NCBI RefSeq assembly: GCF_000422905.1
Contig: NZ_AUGY01000086.1
Span: forward strand, 1-35,381
Length of the DNA: 35,381 nt
DNA from: Paenibacillus alginolyticus DSM 5050 = NBRC 15375
GTDB lineage: Bacteria > Bacillota > Bacilli > Paenibacillales > NBRC-103111
Direction of reading: 5' to 3'
The notes under the pieces are model-generated. The model was not told where the DNA came from. It did no database searches and saw nothing but the letters and a program-made list of their open reading frames with translations. Shown one piece after another: positions 16,301 to 24,140 of this stretch (positions are counted from its first letter, which is position 1; every line of letters starts with the position of its first letter). A program made the translations under genes and the position numbers.

Positions 16301-17549
16301 AAGGACGATTTTTCTGGTCGACGGCCAATCATTCTACGCTTCAATCGAAAAGGCCGCTCATCCTGAGCTAAAAGATAAACCGGTAGCCGTAGGCGATCCT
16401 TCACGCCGATCAGGCATCATTCTCGCGGCTTGCCCAGTCGCTAAGTTTCATGGAGTAACAACGGCTGAAAGGGTAGGTGAGGCGCTTGCTAAATGCCCGA
16501 ATTTAAACATCATTCGACCGCGGATGCAAACCTACATTACCATATCCCTATTCATTACTGAGATCTTTGAGTCTTTTACTGATCAGGTTGAGCCGTACAG
16601 CATAGATGAACAATTTCTCGATGTTACCGGCTCTACTTCCTGTTTTGGTTCTCCGGAAGAGATCGCACTGCAAATTCAATCTCGCGTGCTGCTATCAACT
16701 GGGGTCTGGACTCGCTGCGGAATCGGACCAACAAAAATATTAGCCAAGATGGCAACGGACAATTTCGCGAAAAAAAGGCCTGAAGGTATCTTCAAACTGG
16801 GCTTTGACAATATTGAATCTGATTTGTGGCCGCTGCCCGTACACCAAATGTTTATGGTCGCATCGCGAATGACTCGTCATTTTATAAGAATGGGATTAAA
16901 CACGATTGGTGACATAGCACGATTGGAATTGGCCGATTTCAAACGACGCATGCGTTGGGAGATGGGAAAGCAAAGCGATATTCAAGCGGAGTACTATTGG
17001 CAGACGGCGCGGGGCATCGATCCTAGCCCGGTCGTACCAAGTATTCGTAACAAATTGAAATCTATTAGCCATGGTAAGGCGCTGCGAAGCAGCCTTTATC
17101 GTAAGCTTGAAGATATTGAGGTTGTGCTTTTAGAGTTGGTCGTGGAGGTCTGCCGCCGCAGCAGGAGACATGGATACATGGGCCATGTGGTGACCGTTGG
17201 TGCAGCGGAGACCGATGGGGTACGGTCTACAGGGTTTAGTCGGCAGGTAACACTGCAGCAACCTACGTCGCTCTCTCATGAAGTAGCGGCAGCAGTGCTC
17301 GAGATATTTCATAAATATTGGAGTGGAATGCCCGTAAGTCACTTGCATATATCACTCACACAATTGGTGGACGATAGCGTTTACCAGCTTACTCTATTCG
17401 AGGATCGTGAGAAAGCATACGCCTTGGAAAAAGCGACTGATGAAATCAAAGATCGATTTGGCAGCGCCGCTATTATGCGGGCATCCTCTTTATTAACGGC
17501 CGGAGTAGCACGAGAACGAGCGGGACAGATCGGAGGTCATTACAAATGA
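16293..17549 (+). CDS. Y-family translesion DNA polymerase (UvrX/DinB type)
   Basis: This 418-aa lesion-bypass polymerase has its catalytic carboxylates at D10 (FLVDGQSFYASIE) and D105/E106 (YSIDEQFLDV). The steric-gate position is Tyr15. GIGPTKILAKMA marks the palm/thumb, and the little-finger domain covers about 240-350. QLTLF at 365-369 is a good beta-clamp-binding motif. It resembles UvrX/YqjW-type UmuC-like proteins more than short DinB. It is translationally coupled upstream and downstream (ATGA with the next gene) and transcribed from the LexA-boxed promoter at 15701-15753. Confidence 0.92.
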   Translation: MPERTIFLVDGQSFYASIEKAAHPELKDKPVAVGDPSRRSGIILAACPVAKFHGVTTAERVGEALAKCPNLNIIRPRMQTYITISLFITEIFESFTDQVEPYSIDEQFLDVTGSTSCFGSPEEIALQIQSRVLLSTGVWTRCGIGPTKILAKMATDNFAKKRPEGIFKLGFDNIESDLWPLPVHQMFMVASRMTRHFIRMGLNTIGDIARLELADFKRRMRWEMGKQSDIQAEYYWQTARGIDPSPVVPSIRNKLKSISHGKALRSSLYRKLEDIEVVLLELVVEVCRRSRRHGYMGHVVTVGAAETDGVRSTGFSRQVTLQQPTSLSHEVAAAVLEIFHKYWSGMPVSHLHISLTQLVDDSVYQLTLFEDREKAYALEKATDEIKDRFGSAAIMRASSLLTAGVARERAGQIGGHYK

Positions 17550-18016
17550 GCAAACTAGACGGTAATGAGCGTTGGAAATCAAAGATGCTACTCACCGAAC
17601 ATCAAGAGGAATACGAAAGTCGAAATGATCCCAAAAAAACGTCTCGCCCCACATCAGAGGAGCTCAATATGATTCGTGACTACATCTTACTACCCCACAT
17701 GCTTACGATGGTACAAAAGAGTGTAGATGACATTAAGAGTAGTCCTAACCTTTTAAAGCAGCTTTATCTAGCAACTGGTCAAGTGGTCATGAACAAAATA
17801 AGCAGAGACATGTATGATATACGGCGTGAATTGACTAAGCGTAACATAAAAATCCTCAGTGACGAACATGCGGAAATGGTCGTGTATCACCGTTTTCTAT
17901 GTCGAGGTTATGAGGATCGTTTTGGGATGACTCGTGATGTTATGCGTTCGGAGATCAGTGTCCAGTTGAAAAAATATATAAAAGAAATTATCGGCCGAGT
18001 AGCAGATGAAAAATAA
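17546..18016 (+). CDS. SOS cassette protein B (unknown, homologous to protein A)
   Basis: This is a 156-aa hydrophilic, helical protein with no named domain. After an N-terminal extension of about 40 residues (it includes WKSKMLLTEHQEEY, reminiscent of the LPEH segment of YolD-like proteins), it aligns along its length with the first gene of the cassette: MIRDYILLPHML against IIKEYTLLPILL, a Lys-Arg turn, a CRGYEDRF/VRGYIHHF motif and a basic C-terminal helix. It begins with ATGA overlap on the polymerase stop and has CGGAGGTC upstream. An accessory role for the polymerase is inferred only from context. Confidence 0.78.
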   Translation: MSKLDGNERWKSKMLLTEHQEEYESRNDPKKTSRPTSEELNMIRDYILLPHMLTMVQKSVDDIKSSPNLLKQLYLATGQVVMNKISRDMYDIRRELTKRNIKILSDEHAEMVVYHRFLCRGYEDRFGMTRDVMRSEISVQLKKYIKEIIGRVADEK

Positions 18017-18088
18017 CCAGACGATGCGCTTATCATAGCTAAGAAAACGTAGAACGAGAGAACCTCGAGACAATAGCAAGACCAAGAC

Positions 18089-18124
18089 CGTAAGCCCGAT
18101 GGAGAAATCTTCCTCGGGCTTACG
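18089..18124 (+). terminator. 11-bp stem-loop after the SOS cassette
   Basis: CGTAAGCCCGA (18089-18099) and TCGGGCTTACG (18114-18124) form a perfect stem with a 14-nt loop. No T-run follows, so it may be a factor-assisted terminator or an RNA-stabilising end rather than a simple intrinsic terminator. Confidence 0.5.
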
Positions 18125-18128
18125 CGAA

Positions 18129-18157
18129 TTGACGTGAGTCATTCTTTTTCTCATAAT
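18129..18157 (+). promoter_or_regulatory. SigA-type promoter of the SRAP gene
   Basis: TTGACG (18129-18134) and CATAAT (18152-18157) have a 17-bp spacer, close to consensus. The leader RNA of about 70 nt contains a small hairpin GTTCTC/GAGAAC (18191-18208). No GAAC-N4-GTTC LexA box is visible. Confidence 0.65.
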
Positions 18158-18233
18158 GGAGGAAGAGTGTTGCAGCAGCTAAAAGAATTAGTTCTCATGT
18201 GGGAGAACCGTACAAAGGAGAAGATGTGCACTA

Positions 18234-18914
18234 ATGTGCGGACGCTATACGATCACCGTGACGCTAGAGGAGCTTATGCTTCATTATGATATTTATTACA
18301 AATATTCTGGAAGATACAGCCCCAGATATAATGTAGCACCGGGACAGCAAGTCATGGCTATCGTCCATGACGGGGAGAAGAATAAGCTTGGCGAGCTGCG
18401 CTGGGGGCTCGTTCCAGAGTGGGCAAAGGACGAGAAGCTAGGCTACCAAATGCTCAATGCACGAGCTGAGACCCTCGCGGAGAAGCCTGCCTTTCGCAAG
18501 CCGTTTGAGCGTAAGCGCTGCCTGATTCCGGCAGACTCCTTCTACGATTGGAAAGGGACAGGTAAACATAAGCAGCCTATGCGTATTATGCTGCGCAGCA
18601 AGGGCATCTTTAGCATGGCAGGACTATACGACACGTGGAAATCTCCGGATGGCACGCGCATTTCTACATGCACCGTCGTTACAACGGAAGCGAACGAAAT
18701 GATGGCGGATATTCATGAGCGTATGCCGGTCATTTTGCCGAAGGAGATGGAGGCGGTTTGGTTGGATCGCAGCATCACAAACACCGACAGGTTACGACCA
18801 TTATTGCAATCGTATCCGGCCGAGCAAATGTTTGCGTACCCAGTGTCGAGCCGAGTGGGCGATGTTCGCAACGACGATGAGCAATGTATAGAACCGTTGA
18901 GCCTGCTCATATAA
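18234..18914 (+). CDS. SRAP domain protein (abasic site processing, YedK/HMCES type)
   Basis: SRAP proteins crosslink to abasic sites in single-stranded DNA through the N-terminal Cys2 and shield them from cleavage. Here MCGRY opens the protein, which fixes the start at 18234 because Cys2 must be exposed after Met removal. Other active-site elements are N75 (LNARAE), H161 (HERMPV) and D105 (SFYDW), where the E. coli protein has Glu. The NVAPGQ and RWGLVPEWA motifs and the 226 aa length are typical. The gene follows a translesion polymerase cassette, so the neighbourhood is devoted to damaged DNA. Confidence 0.93.
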   Translation: MCGRYTITVTLEELMLHYDIYYKYSGRYSPRYNVAPGQQVMAIVHDGEKNKLGELRWGLVPEWAKDEKLGYQMLNARAETLAEKPAFRKPFERKRCLIPADSFYDWKGTGKHKQPMRIMLRSKGIFSMAGLYDTWKSPDGTRISTCTVVTTEANEMMADIHERMPVILPKEMEAVWLDRSITNTDRLRPLLQSYPAEQMFAYPVSSRVGDVRNDDEQCIEPLSLLI

Positions 18915-18950
18915 GAGATGGCTTGGAGAACAGAATAGGAGAGTTACAAC

Positions 18951-20114
18951 ATGAAAGTACGTATGGCAATAAGCATCACACTGATATTCATTATTGTTTT
19001 TGGTGTGAATGGCTACATAGGTTGGCACGGTCAAGTCTTTCTATCCGACCAACTAGGTTCTTGGTTTCATCCAGCACTATACTGGGTTGCCTTCTGGATT
19101 ATCGCTTTGTCATATCTATTAGCATGGGTAAGCTCGCGGGTGCTGCCTGCTGGCGTGTCCCGACTATTAAAAATTATCGGCTCTTACTGGTTTGCCATCA
19201 TGCAATTTGGTATTCTGCTGCTGCCATTGACTGATTTGGCGATAGGTGTGTTCCATCTGGCATCTGTTCCTTCAAATACCTACGTTCCGATTCTCGGATG
19301 GATAAATGTAGGGATTATACTCATTGCTATTATTCGTGGTTCTTATAATGCACGGAGCCCTGTTATACGCAGATATGACATTGAGGTTCCCAAAAAAGCG
19401 GGAGACTGGAAGCAGCTTCGCATCGCAGTAGCCTCCGACATCCATCTGGGCTCAATTGTCGGTAACCGCCATCTGCGTAAGCTTGTAGAGCAAGTCAATG
19501 GCTTAAAACCGGACTTGATTCTTTTGCCGGGGGATGTCATTGACGATGATATTAAGCCTTTTATCCGCTACAATATGGGTAAAACAATGCGAGAACTGCA
19601 GGCTCCACTAGGTATTTATGCTGTGCTCGGTAATCATGAATACATTGGCGGACATATTCCTGCCTTCGTGGAACAAATGAAGCAGATCGGCATTCGTGTG
19701 CTCATGGACGAAACCGTTCATATCAAGGATCGGCTTTACATCGTAGGGAGAAAAGACAAAGCGGCCGAGCGGACGCCCGATGGACGTAAGGCGCTGGTTG
19801 CATTGCTGGAGGGCACAGATCGAAGACAGCCTATAATCGTGATGGACCATCAACCTTACCACCTAGACAAAGCAGCTGATGCCGGTGCAGATGTGATGCT
19901 ATCAGGTCATACACATAGAGGCCAAATGGCGCCTAATCACCTTATAACAGGAAGGCTTTTTGAACTAGATTGGGGCTACTTGCGCAAAGGCAACCTTCAT
20001 GCTATCGTTTCCTCAGGTTTTGGTACGTGGGGACCGCCCATTCGTCTAGGCAGCCGCTCAGAAATTATAGAACTCACCATTCATTTTAAAAGTAACGATA
20101 GAGAAGAGGGTTAA
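18951..20114 (+). CDS. Membrane-anchored metallophosphoesterase (YkuE-like)
   Basis: About 125 N-terminal residues form four membrane spans. A calcineurin-type phosphoesterase domain follows with all five metal-binding motifs: ASDIHLG (D-x-H), LPGDVIDD (GDxxD), LGNHEY (GNHE), MDHQPY and SGHTHRGQ (GHxH). The 387 aa length and this layout match the YkuE/YpbG-like group, whose substrates are poorly defined; lipid or cell-wall phosphoesters are possible. GGAG precedes the ATG. It starts 36 nt after the SRAP gene and may be co-transcribed with it. Confidence 0.9.
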   Translation: MKVRMAISITLIFIIVFGVNGYIGWHGQVFLSDQLGSWFHPALYWVAFWIIALSYLLAWVSSRVLPAGVSRLLKIIGSYWFAIMQFGILLLPLTDLAIGVFHLASVPSNTYVPILGWINVGIILIAIIRGSYNARSPVIRRYDIEVPKKAGDWKQLRIAVASDIHLGSIVGNRHLRKLVEQVNGLKPDLILLPGDVIDDDIKPFIRYNMGKTMRELQAPLGIYAVLGNHEYIGGHIPAFVEQMKQIGIRVLMDETVHIKDRLYIVGRKDKAAERTPDGRKALVALLEGTDRRQPIIVMDHQPYHLDKAADAGADVMLSGHTHRGQMAPNHLITGRLFELDWGYLRKGNLHAIVSSGFGTWGPPIRLGSRSEIIELTIHFKSNDREEG

Positions 20115-20118
20115 GCAC

Positions 20119-20682
20119 ATGCAAGAGGCAGACAGAAAACAAATTACACCAATAGAACTCGCTGCAGCAATGATGCAGTTTACAATGAAAAGCATAGAAA
20201 ATAGCTGGGATACAATCAAACCGATCGTTGCGGCCTATCTAGAAGATCCCATATTATCGGAGTCTAAAGAAGACGAGTTATTAAGGGAGATCTATATAGC
20301 TGCTTTAGCGTTGGAAATTTACTGCATTCCCCATGCTTTCGATGCCGACATCGCACATCTTGTCAGCTTAGGAATGGGGGAAGTGATGGGTTCAGACAAT
20401 TTGTCTGAGCATCGATTATCGGAATCTATTAGTCAACACTATCTTCCACGTTTGGAAGCAGTCAATGCATCTGCTCCGATGGACCTGGCGCTAGCACTTG
20501 TTGAAGAAGCTGCGATAATTCTCTATGATCGACTTGAGCTTCCGCTCAAGCCAACCGATCGGGTAAACAGTCTATTGTGGGTCAAGCTATTTCCCTTTCT
20601 TGTCCAACTCGTTGGGAAATGGCCGATCCTGTTTACTAAATTCGAAGTTAAGCAAAATTCCTCTGAAATAAGAGAAATATAA
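20119..20682 (+). CDS. Conserved-looking hypothetical protein
   Basis: This 187-aa acidic, helix-rich protein has no signal peptide and no motif I can name. It opens with a regular amphipathic pattern (ELAAAMMQFTMKSI) and ends with a hydrophobic stretch (LLWVKLFPFLVQLVG, about 152-166) that could be a membrane-associated helix. It starts 4 nt after the metallophosphoesterase stop, behind GAGGG, so it is the second gene of that unit. The function is unknown. Confidence 0.7.
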   Translation: MQEADRKQITPIELAAAMMQFTMKSIENSWDTIKPIVAAYLEDPILSESKEDELLREIYIAALALEIYCIPHAFDADIAHLVSLGMGEVMGSDNLSEHRLSESISQHYLPRLEAVNASAPMDLALALVEEAAIILYDRLELPLKPTDRVNSLLWVKLFPFLVQLVGKWPILFTKFEVKQNSSEIREI

Positions 20683-20726
20683 TCAAGGAATCAACATTCC
20701 CAAGTCTAGGAAAATATTTTATCCCC

Positions 20727-20755
20727 TTGACTTAAAAGTAATAATTACGAATAAT
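20727..20755 (+). promoter_or_regulatory. Promoter with Zur box before the His-rich CobW gene
   Basis: TTGACT (20727-20732) and AATAAT (20750-20755) are spaced 17 bp. AAGTAATAATTACGA (20736-20750) fills the spacer and matches the Bacillus Zur box TCGTAATnATTACGA at 12 of 14 defined positions. Zinc-loaded Zur would block the promoter, giving induction under zinc starvation. Confidence 0.8.
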
Positions 20756-20821
20756 AGAAGAGAAATCAATTATAAGCAGGTTAGAAGCATTCGCTATCAT
20801 ACTGCTTGGGCGGAGGTAGAA

Positions 20822-21967
20822 ATGAGTATGGCAGCACACAAAAGAGTTACCGTGTATGTATTATCCGGGTTCCTCGGGAGCGGCAAAACCACCTTATTAA
20901 CGAAAGCGATTGATCATTTTACCGAAGCGGGACGTAAACCCGCGGTCATCATGAACGAGATTGGTGAAGTTAACCTGGATGGGCAATTAATTGCCAATGA
21001 AGTGCCGATGTCAGAGCTGCTGGGCGGCTGCATTTGTTGTTCAAGTCGAGGTGATCTTGCGACGGCGCTCAAAGAACTTGTAACAGAGGAGCAGCCGGAC
21101 CTGATTTTCATAGAATCGACAGGCATCGCAAATCCAATGGAAATCATTGATGAAGTAACAGATGCTTCGCTTATACTCCCGGTGGAGCTCAAAGCCGTTA
21201 TCACCGTAGTGGATGCACCGCAATTGCTGGAGCTAAGCCGGACAAGTCGAGGCAAGACCTACCGGCTTATGCAGGAACAAATCCGTTGTGCGAACTTACT
21301 TTTACTGAACAAGGCAGACCTTTTGCAGGAAGCGGCACTTCAGGAAGTAGATGCTCTTGTACGCGAATGGAATCCATATGCATCTGTACACTACACCGTA
21401 TTCAGCCAAATCGACATGAGACTCATCGAAATACTGGAAGAAGAGCAAGGGCAGGAACAGCACCTTGCCGCAAAACATAATGACAAAAAGAATAACGCGC
21501 AGCACAATGTCAACCATCATCATGAAGACCATCATGACGCTGACAGTGCTCATGACATCCAACGTGCCACCCATTCATCAAAAGATCATGACCCACATGA
21601 ATCCCGTAATAAACTGCATCATGATCATGACCATGATCATGCGCATGACAGTCGCCATCATCATTCTCACAATCATGTGATGGCGTATACGCACTTTTTT
21701 GAGCGGGCAGTAGATAGCAACGCATTCGAAGAATTTGTCAGTAAGCTACCGCAAGAGGTATACCGTGCTAAAGGGATTCTCAGTTTTTCAGATACCTCAA
21801 GCCGGTTCTTGTTCCAGTATGCCTATCGAGAAATGGATTTCGTCAAAATCACTCCCAAAGGCGATGTGCCAGACGTTGCCGTATTTATCGGAGAGAATTT
21901 CTCCAAAGACGCAGTCCGAACAAAATTGCTTAAACTAGAATCCCTTTCCGAAATAGCTGCAAAATAA
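20822..21967 (+). CDS. CobW/COG0523 GTPase with His-rich linker (ZagA-like)
   Basis: This is a G3E-family metallochaperone GTPase. The P-loop GFLGSGKTT (residues 16-24), the GGCICC metal motif (68-73), ESTGIANP and NKADL are intact. A linker at about 213-285 contains more than 20 histidines (HHHEDHHD, HDHDHDHAHD) and should bind several zinc ions. The CobW C-terminal domain closes the 381-aa protein. B. subtilis ZagA (YciC) is the nearest idea: it is Zur-repressed and supplies zinc to FolE under starvation. A Zur-box-like site lies in this gene's promoter. GGCGGAGG precedes the ATG. Confidence 0.92.
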   Translation: MSMAAHKRVTVYVLSGFLGSGKTTLLTKAIDHFTEAGRKPAVIMNEIGEVNLDGQLIANEVPMSELLGGCICCSSRGDLATALKELVTEEQPDLIFIESTGIANPMEIIDEVTDASLILPVELKAVITVVDAPQLLELSRTSRGKTYRLMQEQIRCANLLLLNKADLLQEAALQEVDALVREWNPYASVHYTVFSQIDMRLIEILEEEQGQEQHLAAKHNDKKNNAQHNVNHHHEDHHDADSAHDIQRATHSSKDHDPHESRNKLHHDHDHDHAHDSRHHHSHNHVMAYTHFFERAVDSNAFEEFVSKLPQEVYRAKGILSFSDTSSRFLFQYAYREMDFVKITPKGDVPDVAVFIGENFSKDAVRTKLLKLESLSEIAAK

Positions 21968-21981
21968 GCAATGCAATGCCA

Positions 21982-22016
21982 AAGAGTCCCAGCAACCAAG
22001 CTGAGGATTCTTTTTT
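21982..22016 (+). terminator. Terminator after the His-rich CobW gene
   Basis: AAGAGTCC-CAGC pairs with GCTG-A-GGATTCTT around a 6-nt loop, followed by T6. Confidence 0.85.
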
Positions 22017-22052
22017 ATATGCAACACACAGGTGGTTGGATATGGCATAAGA

Positions 22053-22372
22053 GGACACTGTAGCCACTATCCCTTTGGCTCAGTTAGCAAGGGAGTTGAG
22101 TGATCAGAGTTACTCGTTACGTGGGTCATGCCTATCCGCTAAAGGGGGACTATAAACACTATCCCTTTGGTTCAGAAAGCAAGGGGGCGGAGTGATTAGT
22201 GTTACCTTGTTACGTAGGTCATGCCTATCCGCTAAAGGAGGACTATGATCACTATCCCCTTGGCTCAGAAAGCAGGGGGGCGGAGTGATTAGTGTTACTT
22301 GTTACGTGGGTCATGCCTATCCTATAAAGGGGGACTATGATCACTATCCCCTGGGCTCAGGTGCAGTAATCG
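22053..22372. repeat. Tandem array of a 92-93 bp unit, about 3.4 copies
   Basis: CACTATCCC recurs at 22065, 22157, 22250 and 22342 (periods 92, 93, 92). Each full copy also contains a (A/G)GCAAGGG-type string, GAGTGAT(C/T)AG, GTTACGT(G/A)GGTCATGCC and TATCC ... TAAAGG. The fourth copy breaks off after GGCTCAG. The first half folds back: CACT against AGTG and CCCTT against AAGGG. In copy 3 the same stem reads CCCCT/AGGGG, a T-A pair replaced by C-G. There is no open frame across the array. Confidence 0.75.
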
Positions 22373-22626
22373 TCTAAGAAAACACTATGAGTGCTGTCCT
22401 AGAACCTCTCACTTACTATGTACGCCTACTCTCCCCATTCTCCATTTGCCTCAGGCTACACTAAAGTAAGGGAGTCGTAATGACAAAAAAATTCCCATCT
22501 GTATTCTACTTTTGTGTATCGCCAAAAAAGCCCAGTGAACATTACCTCAAATTGCTTGGAGCTTAGTGCAAAACCAATTAACTTACAGGATAGGATGTTA
22601 AAGGATACATTGTTATACTGTTGTTC
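22373..22626. other. Gene-free stretch between repeat array and transposase-like gene
   Basis: No gene, strong terminator or clear inverted repeat is seen here. It is the 3' flank of the minus-strand transposase-like gene. No terminal inverted repeat matching the other side of that gene was found by eye. Confidence 0.5.
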
Positions 22627-23523
22627 TTAGGCGCATATAGGCATGTTTTGGGGATTGAAAAAGCTTAACTTGGCATTAGATGCTGTACATAAGTGGGCCA
22701 AATGCTGAAAGATGGGTGCTTCACGTAAAGTGAGATTTACCTTAAAGCAAAATTCATCTAGGTAATGTTGTAGATACTTTTGGCCAATGCCATGGAAATT
22801 TTTGTTAATAGATTTGCCGGCCTGTAAAGCGAATGCAATGAGAGCGCGAAATCTCTTGGAACTAAACCGTCCAGTAACAAATTCGATGCTGCTTGTATGG
22901 GATTCGATATGTTGTTGGGTGAAATCCAATGCTGCGGATCGTTGAAAAAGCTTTTCTTTTATATGTATTTTAGGGACAAGTTTGAGTTTGAAATAGGAAG
23001 GATCGCCGTGAATGTCGAGGGAGGAGCCTGCTAGAAGATAGTGCTCCTGTGGATGGTTGCGGAAGTAAGGGTTATACGGTTTTCCATAGACAGCTGAGTT
23101 TACTTGGACGATACCTGAGAGTAATGTGCCTCGGTCTGCCGTACTTATGGCGTGACGAATTTTGTGGAGGATAAGCCAAGCTGTTTTGTAGGTGACACTT
23201 ATAATCTTGGAGAGCGCAACAGCATTCGTGCCCGTGTCCGTACGCGATATCAGAAAAATAGCTGTAAGCCATTTATGTAAAGACGTGCGACTGCCTGCCA
23301 TTATAGTTCCAGCTGTAAGGGATGTTTGGTGATGGCATTGAAGACATTCATAAAGAGGGAGTCGGCGTGTACTAGTTATATAGGCATGCGGATGCCCACA
23401 GTGAGGACAAGAAAAACCGGAGGGCCATTTCGTCGAAAAAAAGTAATCTATACAGGCCTCCTCAGTGGGGAATTGCTGATGAAACTGCTCCAGGGTGCTT
23501 GGTAAATAAAAATTCGTCTCCAT
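22627..23523 (-). CDS. IS1595-type transposase-like protein, probably catalytically dead
   Basis: The 298-aa protein has an IS1595/ISXO2-type zinc ribbon (C39/C42, C60/C63), a KTAWLILHKIRHA helix and the family C-terminal signature KYLQHYLDEFCFKVN (about 249-263). Where the family has the first catalytic Asp (a VEVDE-type motif) this protein reads VQVNSAVYG (N142), and where a TD motif is expected it reads VTGRF (G218). The frame is intact, yet two DDE residues seem lost. That fits a domesticated, DNA-binding derivative rather than an active insertion sequence. GGAGTGAGGTG precedes the ATG. The promoter has LexA-like boxes. The family consensus is from memory. Confidence 0.75.
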   Translation of the reverse strand: METNFYLPSTLEQFHQQFPTEEACIDYFFSTKWPSGFSCPHCGHPHAYITSTRRLPLYECLQCHHQTSLTAGTIMAGSRTSLHKWLTAIFLISRTDTGTNAVALSKIISVTYKTAWLILHKIRHAISTADRGTLLSGIVQVNSAVYGKPYNPYFRNHPQEHYLLAGSSLDIHGDPSYFKLKLVPKIHIKEKLFQRSAALDFTQQHIESHTSSIEFVTGRFSSKRFRALIAFALQAGKSINKNFHGIGQKYLQHYLDEFCFKVNLTLREAPIFQHLAHLCTASNAKLSFFNPQNMPICA

Positions 23524-23549
23524 AATGACACCTCACTCCGATTAAAAAA

Positions 23550-23598
23550 AGAACATTTGTTCTTATTTCATTATATCGAATGTTTGTTCTTAAATCAA
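23550..23598 (-). promoter_or_regulatory. SigA promoter with two LexA-like boxes (transposase-like gene)
   Basis: On the minus strand, TTGATT (23598-23593) and TATAAT (23575-23570) have an exact 17-bp spacer. AGAACAAACATTCG (23590-23577) fills that spacer. AGAACAAATGTTCT (23563-23550) spans the expected start point and has a perfect GAAC-N4-GTTC core. The layout, one box in the spacer and one just past the -10, is the same as at 15701-15753. Confidence 0.7.
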
Positions 23599-24066
23599 CC
23601 TTAATTCATACATTTTCTTTTGTTTTTGCAAGTATTAAATTATTAATAAGCCATAGCAAATTAGTAAAATAACAATTAGACAAAAAGTAAGCCGAAAACG
23701 GGTACAGGGGTTTATGAAGGTTTCAGGAGATTTTAATGAAAGTCTTTGCGCAAAGAGCTTTTAATCTTACGGTTCGGGTATACGATCAATATGAGGATTA
23801 TGGTTCATGGTAAGACTTGATTTGAAGAATACAAGGTGGAGGGGATTAAATTATAAATAAATTCGGTCGGATCTGAGCGGCGATTTAGGACAAAGAATTC
23901 TGTGGAATATAAAAATAATGAGTGATGGGGATAGCGTCTATATACGAGCTTGAAGTTGATGTGTAGTTGAAGTGATTTCCTTTTTATGGTAAAAATTTCG
24001 GGTTTAGGGTGGCGAATAGAGAGTAAGATGTAAGAGTGAGTAGTGAGTAGTGAGTAGTGAGTAAAG
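23599..24066. other. Gene-free AT-rich stretch
   Basis: No convincing gene is seen on either strand. It contains four copies of the 7-mer GTGAGTA in tandem (24036-24063). The remainder shows no repeat or motif I can support. Confidence 0.5.
24036..24063. repeat. (GTGAGTA)4 microsatellite
   Basis: There are four perfect tandem copies of a 7-bp unit, just before the terminator that closes the permease operon. Copy number is likely to vary between strains. Confidence 0.85.
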
Positions 24067-24110
24067 GAAAAACCGTCAAGGACATGAAGAGAGGTCCTGA
24101 CGGTTTTTTG
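24067..24110. terminator. Terminator of the permease-TIGR03943 operon
   Basis: AACCGTCA-A-GGAC (24071-24082) pairs with GTCC-TGACGGTT, with A5 on the left and T6 on the right. It works in either direction. The minus-strand operon 24141-26215 ends 31 nt away. Confidence 0.88.
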
Positions 24111-24140
24111 GGTTTGGTTAATGTTAATTGTGCTGACTAA

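Noticed and set aside
18191..18208. GTTCTC-N6-GAGAAC before the SRAP gene as a LexA site
   Set aside because: The half-sites point the wrong way and the spacing is wrong. It is simply a small hairpin in the leader.
22053..22372. The 92-bp repeat array as a CRISPR
   Set aside because: The unit is far too long, the copies are contiguous with no unique spacers, and there are no cas genes.
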